Source: Acholoe squamosa (taxonomy: Eukaryota > Annelida > Polychaeta > Phyllodocida > Polynoidae). Taken from it: 64,000 bases of DNA. The stretch lies in NCBI GenBank assembly GCA_949317995.1, contig OX439035.1, forward strand, positions 3,648,181 to 3,712,180, read 5' to 3'. This document shows, piece after piece, positions 11,164-23,636 of the stretch. The stretch's first letter is position 1, and each line of letters opens with the position of its first letter. Made by a program: the position numbers and the translations under genes. The notes under the pieces were generated by a model, which had not been told where the DNA came from, ran no database searches, and worked only from the letters and a program-made list of their open reading frames with translations.

Positions 11164-12477
11164 GGGCCCAGGGGAATGGTGTAACAGAGGGGTGCAAGAT
11201 AAGGGCAGTAGGCCTATCATGGTATGGGGTCACAGGGAAATGATGTAATGGAGGGATGTTAGGGATGGCCAAATTTGGTGGGGAGGAGAGTGGGAGGACT
11301 TTTTGGAATGTGCACCCCCCAGGATTGGAGATACACATAGTGTATATGTCGTTTGGCGAGGGTAATTTTTCAGCAAAATCAAGAGAAAACGGATTTCAAA
11401 CCATTTTCCTATCTATGGTAGGTCTAGACTTCTATGTCTGGCAGGGAGGTGGGGGGGTTCCAATGGGTCAAGTGTCCAAGTAAATCATCTGGGAGGGTCG
11501 GGACAATGTGTCCGAACATTTTTGACCTGCTTTGGGTAAGGTGACCTACTTACGTCTATATGAGCCTGCGAAAATTTCCCCATATAGATAGATCTATGGT
11601 AGGTCTGGGCTTCTATGTCTGGTGGGGGTGGGGGTCCAATGGGTCCGGTGTCCAAGTAAATCATCTGGAAGGGTCGGGACAATGTGTCCGAACATTTTTT
11701 ACCCGCTTTGGGTGAGGTGACCTACTTACGTCTACCCAGGTAGCACACAAAAATTTGGCAACGTTGGGCCAACCAGCTGCCAGAAATTTGGACACATCTA
11801 GAAACTTGAATTTTGATGTTTTTATGGCTGTATATTCGTTGCACTTCTTGATCATGTAATTCATGTCTGTGGCTAAACATGCGGGGTTGGTGGAGGGTGC
11901 AGGACTCACAGGCGGGGTTGGCGGAGGGTGCGGGACTCACACACGGGGTTGGCGGAGGGTGCGGGACTCACAGGCGGGGTTGGTGGAGGGTGCGGGACTC
12001 ACGGGCGTGGTTGGCGGAGGGTGCGGGACTCATGGCCCTTTTGTCATGGGCGTGGTTGGCGGAGGGTGCGGGACTCATGGGCGGGGTTGGTGCAGGGTGC
12101 GGGACTCACGGGCGGGGTTGGAGGAGGGTGCGGGACTCACAGGCGGGGTTGGCGCAGGGTGCCTATAAGGCCTCGTTGAGTCGTTGAATACGGCAGACTC
12201 ACTTCGGGGAATACGATGCAAAAATATTCCATGGTCGTTGACATTTGCTTATGTATATACAAGAATAACCCTCCGATCCAGGCCAGTGTGGTACGATTTG
12301 GCAGTGGCCTAAACTTAGCGACTGAGAAATGACTTCCTGAGACTACAACAAGTATGTGAGTTGGGCGCCGATGATGCGCGCTACGCTGCACGCACTACCT
12401 GGGACTACCCTCCTGAGCGCGGGCGATAATAGGGGCTCCGCGGGATGCGCAATTTCCGAATTACCTGAGGGGAATTC

Positions 12478-12723
12478 ATTAGCCGCACGCCAGCCACGCG
12501 GCGGGCGCCAGAGGCGCACCTCCTCTCTAGCCGAGGGGAATTCAATAGGCGGCACGCCCAGCCATCGGCGCGCGCCCGGACCTGAACGTGCTCGCACTCC
12601 AGCTAGAGAGGAGGTGCGCCTGTGGCGCCCGCCGCGTGGCAGGCGTGCGGCTAATGAATACCGTGCTGGAGTGCGAGCACGTTCAGGTCCGGGCGCGCGC
12701 CGATGGCTAGGCGTGCCGCCTAT
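12478..12723. repeat. Interleaved inverted repeats X-Y-X'-Y'
   Basis: X 12478-12530 pairs with X' 12603-12655 (2 mismatches in 53). Y 12545-12602 pairs with Y' 12666-12723 (1 mismatch in 58). The order is X, Y, X', Y', so the two hairpins overlap. Very GC-rich. Open frames on both strands here are by-products of GC content. Confidence 0.88.
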
Positions 12724-12724
12724 A

Positions 12725-12870
12725 GACCTATTGCCAATTGTTGCGCATGCGCGAGTGAAAAGGAATTCCGGTCGGGAGCGTATGGACGTAAACAAACCAG
12801 CCCGTGCGTTCATGGATACTCGAAGACGTCCAGATTTCTAGCAATTTACAACAGGTAATATATAAAGGAA
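12725..12870 (+). repeat. Degenerate copy of the NRF1-like module found at 25072-25195
   Basis: TTGCGCATGCGCGAGTGAAA then GGAATTCCGGTCGG, GTAAACAAACC and ACAACAGGTAA align with the reverse complement of 25195-25072. The NRF1 consensus TGCGCATGCGCG is perfect here. Confidence 0.65.
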
Positions 12871-14076
12871 AAGGATAAAAACTGTGGGGAAAGAAAAATC
12901 GAATCCATGTTTGTGATAAAGTGGCTTCTTTTTGGGTTGCTGTAGTGTCCATTGCGAAAGAGCAGTATTTACAATTTGACAGTCACAGATCAGTGCCATA
13001 CGCTGTCGTCTATTGAGTCCTACGAAGTTGCGCTGCAGTGGCGCGCACGGTGGTTCAGCTGGGAACTAATACACAGGGGGGTCACTCCCAACTTAAAATG
13101 GTGAACGTCAGGGACTATCTGCGCAATACAGACGTACCTGTACCCTCGGTACCAACAGGGGGTATTGGGTGTATAGAAATTCAGTTGTTTCACAATTGGA
13201 AAGTCTACGTTTTTGCAAAAAGGGGAAGTATTTGGAAAGCATTGACATGAATGGTCATGGTGTTAGTAGGCCTACAGTTAGGTATGTGACTAAAATTTTC
13301 AAATACATCAGATCTATTTCAATCCAACAGTGCATGAAGAGCCACATTTTAGAAACATCATGCTTTTGGAATTTTTATTCTAACCTGATTATTGGCTGAG
13401 CTAGAAGGAATTTAGTAAGGCGAGGTTGGGCATTTTTTGGTCAGAATATTAAACTATACAAAGAGGATTGACATGTGACCTTTCCCATAATTTCTACTAA
13501 TATTTCATATCATATTTGTTCAATAGAACTTTATGCTTTCTGAAAGCCAGTAATCTTATGGACGTAATGCAACTCAAATGAAGCTTATCCAACCTCTAGA
13601 AGCAGAGATATGATTTTTTGAAAATTAAAAAGCTAGGAAACCCCTCAAAATTGCTCAAAATTAAGTAATAACTTTAATTTCCGGGTCCTATAAACCTATG
13701 TTCGCAATGATAGATTTGTTTCATATTTGGTACACATAATGTTTAGACAATACTCTAACACTTCCATTGGTTTTTGAGTAACTTGTAATATTCCTTCATG
13801 GAAAAGATAGCATATTAATTAGTCACTGACCTAATTAATTAACCCTAATTAATTAACCAATTAGAATTTTTCCGAAATCCAAAAACAAGATGAAAGGAAA
13901 TCTTGTATACTTGATATAAAAATTATAAGAGGCATTATTCAATTAATATTAATCCCATTTCAAAGCTCCTAAAAGAGAACTGCCCCTGCACACCCCCTCT
14001 CATAGTGGCACAGTTTTCTAGGACATGGTCTGCAGCCCTTACCAGGCTTACGTTCACGTACCTACTACAGTATGTA
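12870..14076. other. Gene-free, AT-rich stretch
   Basis: No coding region or repeat family recognised apart from short AATTAATTAA runs at 13830-13860. Confidence 0.4.
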
Positions 14077-14281
14077 TTAGGGAGTGTTATTTTTATATCA
14101 ACAGAGTGGGGGGGGGGCGGGTTGAGGGAGGCGGGAATAAAATTTTCAGACCACTCCTGGGGGGGGGCATGAAAATTGGATGAAAAATTTAGGTCCCTCT
14201 TTGGGGGGGGGGGTAGAAAATTTTCCTTCCTTTTTCTGAGCGCTGCTATAGATCTAGTGCGGTAGGTCAAAAGTGTTCGTC

Positions 14282-15610
14282 AACATTGCCCCGACCCCTT
14301 CAGGTCATTTTTTTTTCGGACACCGGACCCATTGGACCCCCCAGCGATAGATAGATGTCTAGATCAACCTACCATTGGTACCCCAAACCAGACATAGAAG
14401 CCTAGACCTACCCTAGATATACCTATGGAGAGAAAACTTCGTAGGCTCATATAGACTTATGTAGGTCACTTCACCCATACTGGGTCAAAAATATTCAGAT
14501 ACATTGTCCTCATCCCCCCAGGTGATTTTATCCGACCCCGGACCCATTGGACCCCCCCAGCCAGAGATATTGCTAATCCTCGCAGCTATATACCTATGGA
14601 GAGAAAACTTCGTAGGCTCATATACACGGAAGTAGGTCACCTCACCCAGACTGGGTCAAAAATATTCGGATACATTGTCCTGACCCCCCCAGGTAGACCC
14701 CCCCAACCAGATATAGAAGCCTAGACCTTCAATAGATCTACCTATGGAGAGAAAACTTTGTAGGCTCATATAGACTTATGTAGGTCACTTCACCCAGACT
14801 GGGTCAAAAATATTCAGATACATTGTCCTCACCCCCCCCCAGGTGATTTTATCCGACCCCGGACCCATTGGACCCCCAGCCATAGATAGAAGCCTAGACC
14901 TTCAATAAATCTATCTATGGAGAGAAAACTTCGTAGGCTCATATACATGGAAGTAGGCCACCTCACCCAAACCTGGTCAAAAATATTCTGATATATGCTC
15001 CTCATCCACCCATGTGATTTTGTCTGACCCCGGACCCATTGGACCCCCCCAACCAGACATAGAAGCCTAGACCTTCAATAGATCTACCTATGGAGAGAAA
15101 ACTTCGTAGGCTCATATAGACTTAAGTAGGTCACTTCACCCAGACTGGGTCAAAAATATTCAGATACATTGTCCTCATCCCCCTAGGTGATTTTATCCGA
15201 CCCCGGACCCATTGGACCCCCAGAGATAGATTGCTATCCCATGCAGCTATATACCTATGGAGAGAAAACTTTGTAGGCTCATATACACGGAAGTAGGTCA
15301 CCTCACCCAGACTGGGTCAAAAATATTCGGATACATTGTCCTGACCCCCCCAGGTGATTTTGTCCGACCCCGGACCCATTGGACCCCCAGCCATAGATAG
15401 AAGCCTAGACCTTCAATAGATCTACCTATGGAGAGAAAACTTTGTAGGCTCATATACACGGAAGTAGGTCACCTCACCCAGACTGGGTCAAAAATATTCA
15501 GATACATTGTCCTCACCCCCCCAGGTGATTGTCTCCGACCCCAGACCCATTGGACCCCCCAGCCTGAGATAGAAGCCTAGACCTTCAATAGATCTACCTA
15601 AGGAGAGTGT
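14282..15610 (+). repeat. Satellite, about 172-bp monomers, forward half
   Basis: Monomers aligned on CTATGGAGAGAAAACTT at about 14422, 14593, 14741, 14914, 15089, 15252, 15427 and 15598. Each has TAGGTCACTTCACCCAGACT and GACCCCGGACCCATTGGACC. The 148-bp step reflects an internal deletion. Confidence 0.85.
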
Positions 15611-16470
15611 TTGATTATTTTTGACCCGCTTTGGGTGAGGTGACCTACTTAGATCTATATGAGCCTATGAAGTTTTCGCTCCATAGATAGAGCTATGGTA
15701 GGTGTAGGTTTGTATTTCTGGCTGGGGGGTCCAATGGGTCCGGTGTCCGAAAAAATCATCTGGGAGGGTCGGGACAATGTGTCCAAACATTTTTGACCCG
15801 CTTTGGATGAGGTGACCTACCTATGTTTATATGAGCCTACAAAGTTTTCGCTCCATAGATAGAGCTATGGTAGGTGTAGGTTTGTATTTCTGGCTGGGGG
15901 GTCCAATGGGTCCGGTGTCTGAAAAAATCAGCTGGGGGGGTTGGGGCAATGTGTCTGAACATTTTTGACTCGCTTTAGGTGAGGTGACCTACTTACGACT
16001 ATATGAGCCTGCGAAGTTTCCCCCCCCCCCCACATAGATAGATCTATGGTAGGTCTAGGCTTCTATCTCTGGCTGGGGGTCCAATGGGTCTGGTGTCCGA
16101 ATAAATCATCTGTGAGGGTTGGGACAAAGTGTTTGAACATTTTTGACCCGCTTTGGGTGAGGTGACCTACTTAGATCTATATGAGCCTACAAAGTTTTCG
16201 CTCCATAGATAGAGCTATGGTAGGTGTAGGTTTGTATTTCTGGCTGGGGGTCCAATGGGTCCGGTGTCCGAATAAATCATCAGGGAGGGTCGGGACAATG
16301 TTTCCCAACATTTTTGACCCGCTTTGGGCGAGGTGACCTACTTACGTCTATATGAGCCTACGAAGTTTCCCCCATATAGATAGATCTATATGGTAGGTGT
16401 AGGCTTCTATCTCTGGTGGGGGGTCCAATGGGTCCGTTGTCCAAAAAAATCATATGGGAGGGTCGGGACA
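15611..16470 (-). repeat. Same satellite, inverted half
   Basis: From about 15611 the monomers read in reverse (GGTCCAATGGGTCCGGTGTC, TTGACCCGCTTTGGGTGAGG), about 176-bp spacing, five units. The orientation switches within a few bases of 15610. Confidence 0.85.
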
Positions 16471-17125
16471 ATGTGACCAATTTGCCTTTAAACAAACGTA
16501 AATCAGGAATTAATAATTTGCAATTCAGCAAGCCACATGTCTTTCCTTGCTGTTTAGCAAATAACAAGTCTGTGTAGGCCTTTCTTAGTTTTTCTATGCT
16601 GTTTTGCAATTAAACAAACCTAAATCAGGAATCAACAATTTGCCCATACCATTCAGCAAGATGCATGTCTTTCCATGCAATTTTCCTATACTTAAACAAT
16701 GGTTTACTGTGAATTTTCAAACTATAACTGTTCTGTGTAGCCTGTAGGCCTTCCTTAGTTTAGATGTAGCAATGTGCAAGTCCATCCAGGCCTACCATTT
16801 GCCTTCGGGGCTGTAACTAAATTGTCTGTGCTTAAACATTGTTTGTGCTTAAACACTGTGACTCACAGCCTGCTCATAAATGTTTGGAGTGGCCCCCCTG
16901 GCTTAGTTCCAGACTCAACTACAGAGGGCAGCAGGGGCGCCAGAGGCTCTGCAGTGATTATGTAAGCGGCATCTTCTTAGGACTCTCTAGCTTGTACCGT
17001 GCCGCACCTTCGTGGCGTCACCACTGTCCTATAGGATGGAGTTTAGAAAAGACCAAGGGGTAGCATTCACTGTGCCGCTCGAACGGCACGGTGGACGAGG
17101 GGGGCCACTCACCACTTAATTGGTA
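16470..17125. other. Gene-free stretch with a degenerate tandem duplication
   Basis: AAATCAGGAATTAATAATTT... and AAATCAGGAATCAACAATTT... mark two copies of about 130 bp (16480-16740). Nothing else recognised. Confidence 0.45.
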
Positions 17126-18215
17126 AGGGAGTAGTCATTATTTATCAACAGGGGGGCGGTGGGTTTGTTGGCGCGGACACGCAGAAATTTTTTACGCCCC
17201 CCCCTCAACGGCAGTCACAATTTTTTTGCGCTCGCCCCGCGCCTCAGGCGCGGAGAGCTTTCGCACCCCTCTTTGATCTATTAAAAGGGGCTGTGTACAA
17301 ATGACGTCATGCATTTTTGGACCATTTTTGACCCCCCCTCCCCCCTTGTCATGTTTTGTCATACAATACTTGACCCCCCCTCAGCATGACGTCATGCAGA
17401 GAGGGCCAAATATAAGATTAGATGTGGTACACCTAGCCTAGCCCCTATGGAGATGGACCTCCGAAATATTTGCGAGTATGAAAAACTCAGCCCTCAAACT
17501 CAAGTCAGGGGGGAGGGTGTAGACTAGGTCGAAAAACCTGCCTGCTTACAGACAGGGTCCAAGATGTATACAAGTCTATAGTGGCACAAACACATGGCCA
17601 GACGAGGGGGGGGGGGTCCCATATCACTTGTCTATTATAAGAATTAGTTGTCCATACCAAAAATCACCTGTCCTTTGTCACTATTAAGCAAAATCGTGGG
17701 GGTGGAGGGGCAGCCCTTTCAGGGAGTGGTCATTATTTATCAATGGGGGGGTGGTGGATTTTCGCACGGACACACAGACATTTTTACGCCCCCCTTCACG
17801 GCAGTCAAAACTTTTTTGCGCCCCCCCCGTGCCAGTGGTAGGTCTAGTGGGTCAAATACTACTGTAATCTCTCCCGTATAAGACACATCTTATACACTCC
17901 CTGGATCTGCAAGGGGGACACCAAGAGTTTTCTTTTAATATTTATCTACACGGAGATATAGTCAGCAGAGGTGTGTGAGTGATGTATAAGATGTATAGAG
18001 TTATCTACAAGGAGATACAAGCAGCTGAGGTGTGTGAGTGATGTATGAGGTGTAGGGAGCTATCGCGCTGACGTGCGGAAAACTTTTACGCCCCCCCCTC
18101 GACAACAGGCAAATTTTTTTGCGCCCCCCCTCGCGCCGGGGGCACGGACAGTTTTCGCGCCCCTATTTGATCTATAGTAGCACACGACCTTTTATGCTAT
18201 AAAGAGGGTGAATTT
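17126..18215. repeat. Cluster of partial poly-G palindromic elements and a TACCGTAA fragment
   Basis: GGGAGTGGTCATTATTTATC at about 17128 and 17721, GCCCCCCCCTCGACA-type interiors at 18090, and ACTGTAATCTCTCCCGTATA at 17871. Confidence 0.55.
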
Positions 18216-18238
18216 TTTTAGCCCCCCCCTCAGGAGGG

Positions 18239-18758
18239 GTCAAAATGTTTTTAGAGGGGTGTTACATGTACTATATAGGCCTTATATACCGGGTAGTGGG
18301 ACCCTGAGGCACGAATATAAGGTTGTGGGGGTGTTACATGTACTATATAGGCCTTATATACCGGGTAATGGGACCCTGAGGCTTATATAAGGTTATGGGG
18401 GTGTTACATGTACTATACAGGCCTTATATACCGTTAGTGGGACCCTGAGGCTTATATAATTTGTGGGGGTGTTACATGTACTATATAGGCCTTATATACC
18501 GGGTAGTGGGACCCTGAGGCTTATATAAGGTTATGGGGGTGTTACATGTACTATATAGGCCTTATATACCGGGTAGTGGGACCCTGAGGCTTATATAAGG
18601 TTATGGGGTGTTACATGTACTATATGCCTTATATACCGGGTAGTGGGACCCTGAGGCTTATATAAGGTTGTGGGGGTGTTACATGTACTATATAGGCCTT
18701 ATATACCGGGTAATGGGACCCTGAGGCTTATATAAGGTTATGGGGGTGTTACATGTAC
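18239..18758. repeat. 70-bp tandem array, left part
   Basis: Seven to eight units of GTTACATGTACTATATAGGC ... CCGGGTAGTGGGACCCTGAG GCTTATATAAGGTT. It continues at 19628-20070 after an 869-bp insert. Confidence 0.85.
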
Positions 18759-19627
18759 TGTCATACTAGTAATTGTGCATGATCAAGTTGTCATATGAGA
18801 AATATCATATGACTAGTGGTATAAAGAGTGTAAGATCATCAAGCTCTCATAAATAGTGTTATTTCCAGTTATCACTGGTTTATTCAGCTTTAGGCAACAT
18901 ATAGGAAATATCAATCACACATATGTTAATATGCAGGTAATTTCCACATACAGTAAATATACAATTGCTCATAAAGTATAATGTTCTGTTCCACTCCACC
19001 TGTGAGATAATAATAATGATACAATGTCCAGTATACTTCTAGGTGGGTTCCCACACCTAGCTCCTGACCTGCTGCTTAGAGGAATAATATAATAGTGTTC
19101 AACTTTACCCTCTGGTAGGTGTCTTGTAGCAGGTATACTCTGGCCACTAGTGGTTCAGACCCATGCCTGTTCTGGCATAGCCTAACCCAGCATAGTGTAG
19201 AGCTATAGCAGGTAGCAGGAGTGATGACTGGAGATGTTACCTCTAGAGTGGTGCTGGAGATTCTGAGATGGATGGACCTCCTACTGGGGGCCTTATATCC
19301 CTACTCTGGGGCTGATTGCCCCAGACAAATTAGGTCCTGCATCCAACTGTTATGTCTCCACTACAATGGAGTTACATGTTTGTTAAGGGATGCTTCCTTT
19401 GAACAGTGCAGGTAATTGGCTGGTATCCCTGTCTGTGTGTGTCTTCCCCTATTGTGGTCTAGGCCTTATACAGCCATCCCACATATCCAGTACAGACTGG
19501 CATTAAGGACACTATTGTTAGGCTGCTTAGTGGCAGATGGGGGTCTGCTGAGGGCGGTTGCCTCCGGTATGCGGGATGCAGACAGCACTGAGTGTGGGTC
19601 TTGAAGGTGTTTCATATACATGTGACA
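18759..19627. mobile_element. LTR-like insert (869 bp) inside the 70-bp array
   Basis: Starts TGTCATACTA and ends ACATGTGACA (TGTCA/TGACA), with GTAC on both sides where the array has one GTAC. This fits a solo LTR with a 4-bp duplication. No convincing polyadenylation signal was seen, so the class is tentative. Confidence 0.5.
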
Positions 19628-20070
19628 GTACTATATAGGCCTTATATACCGGGTAGTGGGACCCTGAGGCACGAATATAAGGTTGTGGGGGTGGTACCTG
19701 TTCTATACAGGCCTTATATACCAGGTAGTGGGACCCTGAGGCTTATATAAGGTTGTGGGGGTGTTACATGTACTATATAGGCCTTATATACCGGGTAGTG
19801 GGACCCTGAGGCTTATATAAGGTTGTGGGGGTGTTACATGTGCTATATAGGCCTTATATACCGGGTAGTTGGACCCTGAGGCTTATATAAGGTTAAGGGG
19901 GTGTTACATGTGCTATATAGGCCTTATATACCGGGTAGTTGGACCCTGAGGCTTATATAAGGTTATGGGGGTGTTACATGTACTATACAGGCCTTATATA
20001 CCGGGTAGTGGGACCCTGAGGCTTATATAAGGTTGTGGGGGTGTTACATGTACTATATAGGCCTTATGCA
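19628..20070. repeat. 70-bp tandem array, right part
   Basis: Six to seven further units in the same orientation and register. Confidence 0.85.
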
Positions 20071-20154
20071 CATTTTTTTTTCCTACGACGATTTGCTGGA
20101 AAGTTATGGCCATTTTTGTGATGTCATAGCTTTACTATACTAATATTCCTCGAT

Positions 20155-20710
20155 GGTCCCCGGACCATCCGCCAACCCCGTGTGTGAGTCCCACACCCTG
20201 CGCCAACCCCGCGTGTGAGTCCCGCACCCTGCGCCAACCCTGCCTGTGAGTCCCGCACCCTCCGCCAACCCCGTGTGTGAGTCCTGCACCCTCCGCCAAC
20301 CCTGCATGTTCAGCCACAGACATGAATTACATGATCAAGAAGTGCAACGAATATACAGCCATCAAAACATTAAAATTCAAGTTTCTAGATGTGTCCAAAT
20401 TTCTGGCAGCTGGTTTGCCCAACGTTGCCAAATGTTTTGTGCTACCTGGGTAGACGTAAGTAGGTCACCTCACCCAAAGCAGGTCAAAAATGTTCGGACA
20501 CATTGTCCCGACCCTCCCAGATGATTTACTTGGACACTTGACCCATTGGAACCCCCCCCCCTCCCTGCCAGACATAGAAGTCTAGACCTACCATAGAAAG
20601 CAAATTTGCCATCCCCAACATCCCTCCATTACATCATTTCCCTGTGCCCCCATACCATGATAGGCCTACTGCCCTTATCTATGTAAAAAAATCTAATGTG
20701 ACTCCAAGGC
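20155..20710 (+). repeat. Partial direct copy of the composite repeat
   Basis: The 31-bp minisatellite, the CACAGACATGAATTACATGA module and the satellite-like GTCACCTCACCCAAAGCAGG, then a jump to the GATAGGCCTACTGCCC part. It ends CTATGTAAAAAAATCTAATG, whose complement occurs at 8150-8167. Confidence 0.65.
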
Positions 20711-21934
20711 CAACCCTGAGGTGAAATAAGTGAAGTAATTTATCCTCTTTTAGAATCATTTGCATTTGATAACACAAATCAATTAGATTCCCATTGCATC
20801 ACTTTGCACTGTGGTATTCCATTGATGTTTTCCTGTTATCTGGGGTCGTACCCCAGGCTGGTTACAATACATGCACTTACATGTGTTTACATGTTATGAA
20901 GGATATGTAAACTAATACTATTGTGAAGGAACAGATTGACCAGTGTTCCAACAGGAAAATGTTGATGGAAAATGGTAAAGGTGAACGATGATCAGTTTGA
21001 GCCGACAGTTTCTTCACGAGTGGGTCCGGGCCGTTCCGCATGAGTGAAGAAACAGGAGGCTTAAGCTAATCAGAGTTCATCTTTACATTTATGTCAAGGT
21101 GTCTGGGTTGATAATTAATCGATATTTCATCAAAAAGATTGAAATTAAACCCTTATTTACCCGTCTTCATCGCGAATCCTGACCGCTGCCATCTTTGATG
21201 TTTACATTTCAAAAAGGCTGCACACGCGCGGTGGACCTATGACGTCACCGTGCGGAATTCCTGCGGGTTATTTAACGCAGGGGTGCAATACGGGGGTTTA
21301 GTGCATTGTCAATGGAGCATTGATATTCACCTTGACACAATGTTTAATATTATGCTGTAATGAAATATTTTTGTGTCCTGCGCACTGGATACAGAGATTT
21401 GTTGAGCCCTGAGAATGCAATCTTTGCACTCCATAATAATCTCCATAACCTACAACACATTTATATCATCAATGACATTGATTTCAAGTACACTATAGCC
21501 CAAACACAGGTTATCGAGATGGCAACAAGGGGCCAGGATAAAAATATCCAGTGATACCAATAGAGGAGAGGTGCCCTGACAGCATCGCAGTTCCACTGAA
21601 TAGCCAAGTTTGACCTTATCTTACCAGTCACTGTAGGAGCAGTAAAGGGCCTGGCCCTTGGAGGAGGCAAAGACTCTGGAGGCGGACCCTGGGAGTGCCC
21701 TGGCACTTCTACCAAGGTGTGTTCAACATGCCCCCCCCCCCACTTTGCAGTCTCCTTAGACCAATGAGCCATTTGTTGAGCTCTATGTCCTCCAATGCTC
21801 TTATCTCCTCCAATGACGTAAGTCTCTCTGCTAAATTCTAATTACTATTAGTGGAGGTAAAAGCAACCAAACCAATACAATGACGTAAACCTGATCGCCC
21901 ACCCAGTCCCATACATGTGACAGTCTGCACAGGA
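20711..21934. other. Gene-free stretch
   Basis: Nothing coding is supported. TGACGTCA-like CRE core TATGACGTCACC at about 21238 next to CACGCGCGG is the only motif noted. Confidence 0.4.
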
Positions 21935-23400
21935 GGGTGGCTGGGATGATGTCAACTAGGGGCTTCTTATCTTGTTGTGTACAGACCGTAGAGGCTAGAC
22001 TCCCATCCTCATGGGGTGCCGTATTCACAGGTACTCCTTCCAGGTGTGTCGATAAAAGCTGTCGAGGGGAGCGAGGGGATGATTGGCACAACCTGTGCTG
22101 GAACGTGACTGCTGCTGCTCAAGACTCCCCTTCCAACTCCAGAGCCTGTTCAGTTCTTGATACCCATCTGTAGTGCAATAAAATGAGTAAATATATTATA
22201 CATTATTCAGTAAACCATTGGGGGGAGATCCCATGTGTTAAAGGGGCCCTGGCATGGTAATGCATGCCAGCATTAAAAAGTCACGTGACCACCCCTTGAC
22301 CCATCAGAGCAACACGATTTTTCCGCTGGTTCCCGCGATTTTATGATCACTCTTTGAACCGGTACCCATGTTGTTAGTTTGTGGTGCTAGCCCCCCTTTA
22401 AAGAAGCAAAGGTTTACTTCGGTCTGAAATGCTCAAAATTCCATTCACTAGGCAAATGGTTTTTCCATGTGACAATTTAGGATGCTCATACTGGTGAATA
22501 CGATGCAAAACTATTCCATGGTCATTGACATTTGCTTATATATGTGAACCAATATCATTATACTTTTACTTCATTGCACTTGTATTCCCAGCAGTTCCTA
22601 ATCAGGACACTGGCCCATATTGTCCTGTCAGATAGTAGTTGAATATGTTGAATAACATATCCATTTGGCCAGCCTAGGTTACGAACCTAGATATTAGGGA
22701 CTGCTACAGGAATACAGTTGTTTAGGGTGTTACTGAATATATAATATACATGTTAATGCTGAGGGTACCTAGGGCATACTCTAGGATTTCTTGGAGAGGA
22801 ATTTCTGACAAAAATTTTAATGGGTTCAACCCAGGGCTGGAAACCGTATAGAGATGGATTATCATATCCATCAATAATATAGAAAATATGGGGAAAGGAG
22901 TCTCGGATGGGTTCATGATGGGGCAGGAAGCCTAACAGGGTGTTGTGTCATTTGAAATGGCATTTTATGCGAGTCCGAGTAGGCCTAAAATGGCACAGGG
23001 GGATGGGGAAGTGTATCTCGGAGTAGTAGGCCTATCATGGTCCAGGCCTAACACAATAATGGTCCAGGGACACAGGGGAATGGTGTAACAGAGGTGAGTG
23101 AGGTGGGGCAGTAGGCCTACCATGGTACTGGGGCACAGGGGAATGGTGTAACAGAAGGGAGTGAGATGGGGCAGTAGGCCTATCATGGTACAGGGGCCCA
23201 GGGGAATGGTGTAACAGAGGGGTGCAAGATAAGGGCAGTAGGCCTATCATGGTATGGGGGCACAGGGAAATGATGTAATGGAGGGATGTTGGGGATGGCC
23301 AAATTTGGTAGGGAGGGGTGGGGAGGGGTGGGGGAGGAGAGTGGGAGGACTGTACGGAATGTGCACCCCCTAGGATTGGAGATACACATAGAGTGTATAT
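21935..23400 (-). repeat. Composite repeat, copy 3 (inverted)
   Basis: Matches copy 1 from 8025 back to 6800 in reverse, including the stretch open on this strand (21937-22173) and AATAAAATG after it. It carries a TTAA-flanked MITE at 22242-22397. Confidence 0.75.
22242..22397. mobile_element. piggyBac-like MITE, TTAA target duplication
   Basis: TTAA|AGGGGCCCTGGCAT ... GCTAGCCCCCCT|TTAA. Copy 1 has a single TTAA at the matching place (about 7693). A diverged inverted relative is at 24044-24198. Confidence 0.75.
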
Positions 23401-23636
23401 GTTCATTTGGCGAGGGTAATTTTGCCCCAACCTATTTTGATGTAAATCTAGTACTTGCTGGACACAAAATTTTAAAATTACACATACATCTGAAAGATAC
23501 TAACTAAAACTCAAACTAATGATAGTCATTTCTCCAATACTTGCACTCCTATCATGCTAATTTTTTTGGAAATATCCAAAAAGTGGGCCAAAGTATCCCC
23601 GTTTTACGGTACATCTTGGATCCTGCCTGTGAGCAG

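Larger units (their letters stand above)
9575..12165 (-). repeat. Composite repeat, copy 2 (inverted), carrying two insertions
   Basis: Reverse complement of much of copy 1, from GATGCAAAACTATTCCATGG through the 31-bp minisatellite at 11878-12165. It is interrupted by a solo LTR (9903-10277) and a DNA-transposon-like insert (10582-11163), both absent from the other copies. Confidence 0.75.

Noticed and set aside
12343-12841. Arg/Pro-rich frames of about 160 codons on both strands
   Set aside because: Opposite-strand frames over GC-rich inverted repeats; composition alone keeps them open.
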